Shown one piece after another: positions 1-5,890 of a stretch of DNA of 64,000 bases. The number at the start of each line of letters is the position of its first letter. Position 1 is the stretch's first letter. This DNA is from Acidobacteriota bacterium (GTDB lineage Bacteria > Acidobacteriota > Holophagae > Acanthopleuribacterales > Acanthopleuribacteraceae): positions 1 to 64,000 of the forward strand of contig JASJCB010000018.1 of NCBI GenBank assembly GCA_030066195.1. The letters are read 5' to 3'. Under the pieces are notes generated by a model, which searched no databases, was not told the origin of the DNA, and saw only the letters and a list, made by a program, of their open reading frames with translations. Both the position numbers and the translations under genes were made by a program.

Positions 1-180
1 CTCTGCAGATACATGATACGGGGCACAGGGAGCCTCCTCGGGCAAAATCTGCCTTGCAAACGTTGCGCAGGCAAGCGTTGCGAAACATTAAGCATCATTG
101 ATGCCAATGTCAATCGAATAAATCTCACGCATGAGGGCATCGGTGCGGTGAACAAGACGGTTGTCCGATTAAATAAAAGC

Positions 181-489
181 TTAGCAACTATTTACAACAC
201 ACCTCGAGTGTGAAAAACGTTCCTTGAAACCCGCATCGAGGGAGTTTTCGAGAAAAATCACGAGGTCATTCCAGGCCGGCAACTCAATTTTGAAAGCTGA
301 AACGAGATCATGACTATCTCGAAGGTCGTTTTTGAAACCGGAGAGAAATACATGCAAGTGTATCAAGCTGGTTTTTGACCAGACATCGATCCTATAACAA
401 GCGATTAGGATGATTTCATTTTCAAAATTGAGTACATGACCGGCGATGTTTCCACTTTTCAAACTAGAAACAAGTACAGAGCACCGCAT
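181..489 (-). CDS. Doubtful small protein (102 aa)
   Basis: An ATG-to-TAA frame that reads like a genuine small soluble protein: a beta-rich start, then an Asp-Val-Trp-Ser stretch and an Ala-Trp-Asn-Asp-Leu stretch. This is loosely like small DUF6228-type or immunity-type proteins, but I cannot assign it. Its base composition is clearly more AT-rich than the genes from 973 on, which suggests acquired DNA. There is no convincing ribosome binding site before the ATG. It stands alone with no partner, so it may be a decayed remnant. Confidence 0.3.
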   Translation of the reverse strand: MRCSVLVSSLKSGNIAGHVLNFENEIILIACYRIDVWSKTSLIHLHVFLSGFKNDLRDSHDLVSAFKIELPAWNDLVIFLENSLDAGFKERFSHSRCVVNSC

Positions 490-972
490 TTACAAAACAT
501 TTTTCCCGGAACCAAGAACAGGGAAAGTCATGAGGTAGTTTAAACAGGCCCGGCATGGATTGCATCTAGAAGAAACCAAAGACAACCAGGTTCTGAAAAA
601 GCTCGCCTACCATCGCGGTCCGGGTCTGTTCGCGCCGGACAAACATTCCCTCTGGAACAAATCATCACTTAAAGACCGAAGGCAAACTCGCAAACTATTA
701 CAAACCAGTTGAGCCCGAAAAGAATCTCTGGTGCGCCTTGTTTAAACTACCCTTCCGGCCGGGAGCTTCCCTTCGGTCACCGTACAAACCGTTGCGTTTT
801 CTTCTGGTTCCTCCGTCGCGAACAAAGCCCCACCTTGCTCATAAGCAAGGTCATCATTCAGGCAGACTGTGGGTGCCCTACCAAGGTTGAGCCAGGTGGG
901 GTTTGTTCACGCTACAGTTCTAGGAACAAGTCATCACTTAAAGACCGGAGGCATTCCCGCAAACCTTGACCA
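490..972. other. Gene-poor stretch downstream of tal
   Basis: No open frame here looks like a protein. It holds a hairpin at 833-850 (7-bp stem CCTTGCT/AGCAAGG, loop CATA, no T-run), a TTTTCCCGGAACC sequence at about 501-513 that resembles motifs found in other gene-poor parts of the window, and the direct repeat annotated separately. It is probably decayed or regulatory sequence. Confidence 0.5.
654..965. repeat. Imperfect direct repeat, about 40 bp, two copies
   Basis: Copy 1 is at 654-695 and copy 2 at 922-965. Both share GGAACAAnTCATCACTTAAA followed by GACCGnAGGCA and end in CGCAAAC. The upstream flanks also resemble each other (GTCTGTTCGCG versus GTTTGTTCACG), so the duplicated unit is probably somewhat longer. 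The spacing is about 268 bp. No gene lies between the copies. Confidence 0.7.
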
Positions 973-2526
973 TTACACATGCAGCCAGGTTTCGGCCAGG
1001 GATTCTATTTCTTGGGATAGAGGTCTGTCTTCTTCCAATTTGCTTGTGTGGGTTCGGATGATTTGCCACAGCTCTCGGGACGGTTGAGTGAATGCTTTTT
1101 GCTCATCGGCCGTGCATAGGTCATAGGCTTGGGCAATGGTCATGGCGTCTATGGCGAGCAGTCGGTAGAGGTGGGGTAATAGTTTGTGGCAGCGCAAGGC
1201 GGCCAGGGTGCCCATGCTTACCACGTCCTGGTTGTCGGCATTGGTGGCGATGGTGGCCGTGCTCAATGGGTTACTCATGCCGCGCATCTCCGCGACCAGC
1301 GCCGTCGCCGTGACCTGCGCGCCCATGAAACCGCTGTTGATGCCGAGGTCGCCGGCTTGCAGAAAGGCCGGGTAATGCCGATTCAGTTTAGGGTGGCATA
1401 GACGGTTGATCTTGCGTTCCAGGTGGGCGGCGCATTTGACCAGGGCATTGGCCAGGGCGTCCGACGCGAATGAAATGTGCTGCCCGTAGAAGTTGCCGCC
1501 GTGCAGGATGATGTCCTCTTCCGCCATGAAGACAGGGTTGTCGCTGACCCCGTTCAGTTCGGTTTCCACCGTGCGATCGTGGAAGTCAAGCACGTCCATG
1601 ACGGCGCCGTAGATCTGCGGCAGGCAGCGGGTGCTGTAGGGTTCCTGCATGGGTTCGTGGTCACCGGATATGCCGGATTCCGGCGCTTCGAAGCGCGGCC
1701 GCGTACTGACATGACGCAATCTTCGAGAAGTCTCGCTACGTCGGTACAGGTAGTCGCTCACGAATATCTGGCCCGGGTGGGGTCGAACCTCGGCCAGTCC
1801 GGGATGGTAGGCATCGCGGTCGCCTTGCAGGACCTCGGCGTAGAAGAGACCCAGGTCCAGCGCCAGCATCAGGGCGCGCCGCGCCAGGACGCCGTTTAGG
1901 GCCGACAGGGCGGTCATGGCGCTGGTGCCGTTGACCAGGGCAAGGCCTTCGCGACCACCGGGCCGCAGGCGGGCGATGCCCAGTTGATCCAGGATGGGTC
2001 CGGCAACTCGCCAGGCTCCCTCATATCGGACCTTGCCCTCTCCCATTAAAGCCAGGGCCAGATGGGCAAGCGGGGTGAGATCACCGCTGGCGCCGACCGT
2101 GCCCAGGGACGGAATATGCGGGACGAGGCCCCTGACAAGCCATTGCTGCATCAACGCCAGGGTGCTGAGGCTTACAGCACTGCGTCCCTTACTGAGGCAG
2201 AGAAGACGCGCCAGGAGAACCGCGCGCGCCTGGTAGGGCTCCAACGGCGGACCCACCCCGGCTGCCAGATGATAGATCAAGTTGCGCTGGACCCTTTCGC
2301 GCGCCTCGGTAGGTAGGAATTTGTCCCCCAGCGGGCCGAACCCGGTGGTCAGGCCGTAGATCAGTTGGCGTTTCGCCAAACGGTCTTCCACCATGGCGGC
2401 GGCCGGAGCCAGGGTATCGCCCAGACCGGACGCAAGCTCGAGTCCGGTTTCTCCCTTGACGATGCTGTAGAACCGGGGCAAGGACAGGTGCGTATCCCCG
2501 CCGATTTGCAGGGTGGGTTGCGTCAT
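973..2526 (-). CDS. tal: Tyrosine ammonia-lyase (PYP chromophore synthesis)
   Basis: 517-aa member of the aromatic amino-acid/histidine ammonia-lyase family. It should deaminate L-tyrosine to p-coumarate in the cytoplasm. The Ala-Ser-Gly triad that cyclises to the MIO cofactor lies in GTVGASGDLTPLAH (about residue 145), and the frame has the family's NGTSAM, ELNGVSDNP and GGNFYGQH blocks. The substrate-selectivity pair reads His-Leu in 'IYHLAAGVG' (about residue 87), as in Rhodobacter sphaeroides TAL (His89-Leu90). Histidine lyases usually carry Ser-His here and phenylalanine lyases Phe-Leu, so tyrosine is the likely substrate. The ATG at 2526 overlaps the pcl stop by 4 bp (ATGA), which implies translational coupling; a longer frame to 2631 lies inside pcl and is less likely. 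The position behind pyp and pcl supports a role in making the PYP chromophore. Confidence 0.93.
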   Translation of the reverse strand: MTQPTLQIGGDTHLSLPRFYSIVKGETGLELASGLGDTLAPAAAMVEDRLAKRQLIYGLTTGFGPLGDKFLPTEARERVQRNLIYHLAAGVGPPLEPYQARAVLLARLLCLSKGRSAVSLSTLALMQQWLVRGLVPHIPSLGTVGASGDLTPLAHLALALMGEGKVRYEGAWRVAGPILDQLGIARLRPGGREGLALVNGTSAMTALSALNGVLARRALMLALDLGLFYAEVLQGDRDAYHPGLAEVRPHPGQIFVSDYLYRRSETSRRLRHVSTRPRFEAPESGISGDHEPMQEPYSTRCLPQIYGAVMDVLDFHDRTVETELNGVSDNPVFMAEEDIILHGGNFYGQHISFASDALANALVKCAAHLERKINRLCHPKLNRHYPAFLQAGDLGINSGFMGAQVTATALVAEMRGMSNPLSTATIATNADNQDVVSMGTLAALRCHKLLPHLYRLLAIDAMTIAQAYDLCTADEQKAFTQPSRELWQIIRTHTSKLEEDRPLSQEIESLAETWLHV

Positions 2527-3740
2527 GTGATGTTCCAATCCGCGTGTTTGCCCATTTCGCCGACGGGAAGCGAGGGTCCGAAAGTCAAACTGCCCGGTCG
2601 TTCCTGAGGCCGTAATTGTTCGGTGCACCATCGATGCAGTCTGGCTCCAAGTCCATGGCTATCATGGGGATCGACCGGAACGACGAAGGCTTTCAGACGG
2701 TCGCCCTCCTCCGGCCGCATCAGGCGGACCGTACAAGCCTTGACCTCTGGATGTTCGGCAATGATCAGAGCGATCGCGTTCGGATAGACGTTGTGACCGG
2801 CGACTTGCACCGCCCCGTCCCGCCGGCCGAGAACGCGGAAGTGTCGGTCGTCCTGCCAAGCCAACAGGTCCGGGGACGGCATGGTGAGGGTTTCGCCGTC
2901 GGGCAGCGTTCGTTGGAGCGGCGGGTCCTCGCCGTCGCCGTTCGCGGTCCAGTGTTCCATCAGGGTAAACGGAGCATCGGGGTCTTCCCGCCAACCCAGC
3001 CCGCCCGTTTCGGAAGAGCCGTAGACCTCCACCAAGCGGCTGATATTACGGGCTTTAACGGCAACAAAGGTCTCCGGCGGGCACGGCGCGGTAGAGGTGA
3101 CGCCGAAAACACCGCTCCTGACCGAAGGCAGCATGTCGCTGAGGTAACGCCACTGAAAGGGATGAGAGACCACCAGGTCGGAGGGTTCCAAGCACCTGTT
3201 CAGATCGGCGGCGCTCATCAGCCTGCCCTCGACCACCTCCACGCCCAGAACCTTGGGCAGCAGCAGGGTAAACAGAAAACCGTAGATGTGGTGTGCGGGC
3301 ACCATGGCGACGATACGCCCGGTATCTTGGAAGATATCGGCCAGGACCCGGGTCTCCTGTAAAAGCGCATCACGCTGGTGAGTCATGGGTTTGGCCGTGC
3401 CCGTGCTGCCGGAAGTGAAGAAGGTGATCTTGTCCAGGTGCGCGGCCCAGCCTTCCAGAAGCAGGTCACTCCATTCGCCCAAGGTGCGCCGGCGCAGGAA
3501 GTTGTCTTCCGTACCCAGTTCTTGAAGGTGGAAGACACGTACGAGATGACTGAGCAGGGACATGATGGAGATAGAATCCAGCGGGTAACCGTCCCTTCCG
3601 ATCGCGGTCGCCGGCATGGGGTAGCCGCGTTCATCGAGGAAGGTGGAGAATTCCATCAGTTCGCCCAATCGGGCCTGGATGTGACTGTGCAACAGCCGGG
3701 AGACCTGCTCCCTATCTAAAAGCCAGGGATTTTGATTCAC
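2523..3740 (-). CDS. pcl: p-Coumarate:CoA ligase (PYP-type, short adenylate-forming enzyme)
   Basis: 405-aa acyl-adenylate-forming enzyme, expected to convert p-coumarate, ATP and CoA to p-coumaroyl-CoA, the activated chromophore donor for PYP. The P-loop TSGSTGTAKP is at about residue 110. The A5-type motif YGSSETGG follows at about 240, the LGRRDGAVQVAGHNV hinge at about 310, and the C-terminal catalytic-lysine region GEMGKHADW at about 396. It is shorter than typical 4-coumarate:CoA ligases (about 540 aa), as PYP-associated ligases are. The chosen start is GTG at 3740, with only a weak upstream purine run, so an internal start remains possible. It lies 90 bp after pyp and overlaps tal by 4 bp, giving the order pyp-pcl-tal. 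Confidence 0.88.
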   Translation of the reverse strand: MNQNPWLLDREQVSRLLHSHIQARLGELMEFSTFLDERGYPMPATAIGRDGYPLDSISIMSLLSHLVRVFHLQELGTEDNFLRRRTLGEWSDLLLEGWAAHLDKITFFTSGSTGTAKPMTHQRDALLQETRVLADIFQDTGRIVAMVPAHHIYGFLFTLLLPKVLGVEVVEGRLMSAADLNRCLEPSDLVVSHPFQWRYLSDMLPSVRSGVFGVTSTAPCPPETFVAVKARNISRLVEVYGSSETGGLGWREDPDAPFTLMEHWTANGDGEDPPLQRTLPDGETLTMPSPDLLAWQDDRHFRVLGRRDGAVQVAGHNVYPNAIALIIAEHPEVKACTVRLMRPEEGDRLKAFVVPVDPHDSHGLGARLHRWCTEQLRPQERPGSLTFGPSLPVGEMGKHADWNIT

Positions 3741-3830
3741 GCTGTACTCGGGTTGGAGACGTTCGGCGATGATCCGGTAGGGATCACCGCTGCCGGTCTT
3801 ATTTTATTTGCCATGATAACGCGGAGAAAG

Positions 3831-4214
3831 TTAAGCCCGCTTCACGAAAACCCAGTAGGAATCGCCGCTCAGCGATTTCTTCATGTGAACCTTCACCTTG
3901 GTGGGCGTCATCTGGTAATCGAAACGGTACTCGAAGAGTACATTCAGGTTACCGGACTTAACCCCATCCTGGAACTTACCGAAGAATTCGGGACTCTTGG
4001 TGCATGGAGCTACGTCTTCAAAGAAGTTTTTGCCGATTACCGACTTGGGGTCGCGACCGGTGATTTCTCCCTCGGCCGAGTTGTATCTTTTGATATTTCC
4101 CTTGGCGTCCAACTCGATAGCGCCGAAAGAGAGGCCGTCGATATCCTTCTCACTCATTTTTGCAAGCTTGTTCTCGAGATCGTCCTCGCCGAATTTAACC
4201 CAATCCATAGCCAT
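3831..4214 (-). CDS. pyp: Photoactive yellow protein
   Basis: 127-aa PAS-fold blue-light photoreceptor that binds p-coumaric acid by a thioester. It aligns without gaps to Halorhodospira halophila PYP as I remember it, shifted by two residues, and is identical over stretches such as [30 protein letters not shown] and [12 protein letters not shown]. The functional residues are all present: Cys71 (chromophore attachment, Cys69 in H. halophila; codon 4002-4004), Tyr44 and Glu48 (phenolate hydrogen bonds; Tyr42/Glu46), Thr52 (Thr50) and Arg54 (Arg52). The ATG at 4214 is preceded by AAGGAG at suitable spacing; the frame upstream of it looks non-coding. It lies 133 bp behind motB and 90 bp before pcl. 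In H. halophila PYP is implicated in negative phototaxis. Confidence 0.97.
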   Translation of the reverse strand: MAMDWVKFGEDDLENKLAKMSEKDIDGLSFGAIELDAKGNIKRYNSAEGEITGRDPKSVIGKNFFEDVAPCTKSPEFFGKFQDGVKSGNLNVLFEYRFDYQMTPTKVKVHMKKSLSGDSYWVFVKRA

Positions 4215-4347
4215 GATCTTACTCCTTTTGTAGATTGGAACCAGTGACCTTTCCCAACGTGATTCGGCACATTTCAAACAAAAGATGAGTACTTTTTCGC
4301 CGCCTCTAGAGGAATAGCGACTATCCATATTTTAGACGATGTAAAAA

Positions 4348-5118
4348 TCATTGGGCGCGGATTACCTGGCCGTCGATATCGCCGATATCACCGCCGGCGG
4401 CTTTAAACTCGAACTCCACGCGACGGTTACGCTGTCGGCCGGCATCCACCTCGTTGGTTTCTCGCGGCGTGCTGTTGCCGAAACTGGTGGGCGCCAGTTT
4501 GGTTTCCTCAATGGCATGTCGGTCCCGGAGGTATTGGGTAACCGCGATGGCGCGCATCATGCCCAATTCGTAATCGCCCACGTAGCTGCCCGCTTCCAGA
4601 CGGGTCTGTCTCGGCGGCGCCCCGTCCGTATGGCCCTCGATGGTGACAACGCCCTCGAAACCCTTGATGATCTCGGCAATATCGTCCAGCATGGGTTCGG
4701 CTTCCGTGCGCAAAAGCCAGTCGCCCTCGTCGAACATGGCGTCGCCGCTGACCTTGATGCGTACCCAGTCGCCGCCCGATTCCATTTCCATTTCGGAATG
4801 GCTCTTCATGGCCCGGGTGGATTTAGCGCGCACGGCAACCACGGCGGCAAAGGTGGTCGGCAGGCGAATCTGTTCACGCACGACCTGCTTGCCGGTAGGC
4901 ACCGTATGCGAGGGGGAAGAGACAGCCATGCCGAAAGCTTCCTTAACGCTGCCCACCATCTTTTTGTACTTGATGATATCGGTCGTCGAGAAACTGAGCA
5001 GCAACACGAAAAAAGTTAGCAGCAGGCTCATCATATCGCCGAAGGTGACCACCCATTTGGGTGCGCCTTTCTCACATTTACATTCCTCGGGAGGAGGCGC
5101 ATTTTGGTCATCGCTCAC
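4348..5118 (-). CDS. motB: Flagellar stator protein MotB/PomB
   Basis: 256-aa inner-membrane protein with a periplasmic peptidoglycan-binding domain. With MotA it forms the ion-driven stator that powers the flagellar motor. A short cytoplasmic tail precedes the single membrane helix WVVTFGDMMSLLLTFFVLL (residues 22-40), which carries the ion-binding Asp28. A plug-like amphipathic segment follows (about 46-60). The C-terminal OmpA-like domain carries VTIEGHTDGAPP and the RNRRVEFEF ending. The start is GTG at 5118; the frame's only nearby ATG is followed at once by a stop. The Shine-Dalgarno GGGAGG lies within the last codons of motA, so the two genes are coupled. Ion preference cannot be decided from sequence alone, although the helix resembles PomB (Na+) proteins. 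Confidence 0.93.
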   Translation of the reverse strand: MSDDQNAPPPEECKCEKGAPKWVVTFGDMMSLLLTFFVLLLSFSTTDIIKYKKMVGSVKEAFGMAVSSPSHTVPTGKQVVREQIRLPTTFAAVVAVRAKSTRAMKSHSEMEMESGGDWVRIKVSGDAMFDEGDWLLRTEAEPMLDDIAEIIKGFEGVVTIEGHTDGAPPRQTRLEAGSYVGDYELGMMRAIAVTQYLRDRHAIEETKLAPTSFGNSTPRETNEVDAGRQRNRRVEFEFKAAGGDIGDIDGQVIRAQ

Positions 5119-5119
5119 A

Positions 5120-5878
5120 TCAACCTCCCTGGCTGCGTTCGGAGGCGGGCAGGAAGCTCATCAACTTCTGCTCGGCAATGGCGGGGTGTTCGCCTTCAAG
5201 GATGGAGGTGATGCCCTCGATGATGATTTCCATTTGCATGGTCTCGCGGCCGTCGTACCATTCCAGCTTTTTGGAAAAAGGTGCGGTTACCACGTTGGCC
5301 ACAAGCGCGCCGTAGAGCGTGGTCAAGATAGCGACGGCCATGGCGGGCCCGATGGCGGAGGGGTCGGAAAGGTTGGCCAACATATTCACCAGCCCGACCA
5401 GGGTGCCGATCATGCCGTAGGCCGGGGCCATATCCGTGATGTAGTTGAGGATGGCCATGCCGTCCTCGTGGCGTTTCTTGATGTAGGTCATCTCGGCTGC
5501 CAGTACCGCGCGGATGGTGGCGGGTTCTGTGCCGTCCACGGCCAGGGTGATGCCTTTCTTGAGGAACTCGTTTTCGATTTCCACGTTTTCCAAGGCCAAC
5601 AAGCTTTCTTTTCGCGCCTTTTGCGCCAACTCCACGATGAACTTGATGGTTTCGTTATTGTCGTAACTCTTGACCACAATGGCGTTCATCATGATCTTGA
5701 CCAGGTTCTTGATGTGACCCATGGGATAGGCGATCATGGGCGCGCCGATACAACCGCCGCCTACGACCATCAAAAGCGAGGGTACGTTGACGAAGATAGC
5801 CGGGGCGCCGCCCATGACGATCGCCGCGATGATCAGGATAGAGGCCAACGCCAGGCCGATAATTGTAGCTAGATCCAT
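5120..5878 (-). CDS. motA: Flagellar stator protein MotA/PomA
   Basis: 252-aa four-helix inner-membrane stator subunit that surrounds MotB and passes torque to the rotor. The N-terminal helix pair (residues 5-50) includes the Gly-rich segment before 'GCIGAPMIAYP'. The cytoplasmic loop contains the RKESLLALE signature (about 88-96) used in rotor contact. The later helices carry APAYGMIGTLVGLVNML (about 150-166) and GPAMAVAILTTLYGA (about 177-191), with the conserved prolines of MotA/PomA. The ATG at 5878 has AGGAG nine bases upstream. It lies 12 bp after the HEAT-receiver gene and 1 bp before the motB GTG. Exb/Tol-type relatives are shorter and lack this arrangement, so the flagellar assignment is firm. 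Confidence 0.93.
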   Translation of the reverse strand: MDLATIIGLALASILIIAAIVMGGAPAIFVNVPSLLMVVGGGCIGAPMIAYPMGHIKNLVKIMMNAIVVKSYDNNETIKFIVELAQKARKESLLALENVEIENEFLKKGITLAVDGTEPATIRAVLAAEMTYIKKRHEDGMAILNYITDMAPAYGMIGTLVGLVNMLANLSDPSAIGPAMAVAILTTLYGALVANVVTAPFSKKLEWYDGRETMQMEIIIEGITSILEGEHPAIAEQKLMSFLPASERSQGG

Positions 5879-5890
5879 AACAGGTAACTC

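Noticed and set aside
4215..4347. Flagellar sigma-28-type promoter upstream of pyp (GCCGAATC in the minus-strand reading)
   Set aside because: The -10-like match is partial and there is no TAAA-type -35 at the right distance. I see no convincing promoter or terminator in this gap, so it is left open.
4329..4347. Possible longer N-terminus of PYP starting at 4328
   Set aside because: The extension is not conserved in PYP and lacks a ribosome site; ATG 4214 has AAGGAG and gives the normal 127-aa length.
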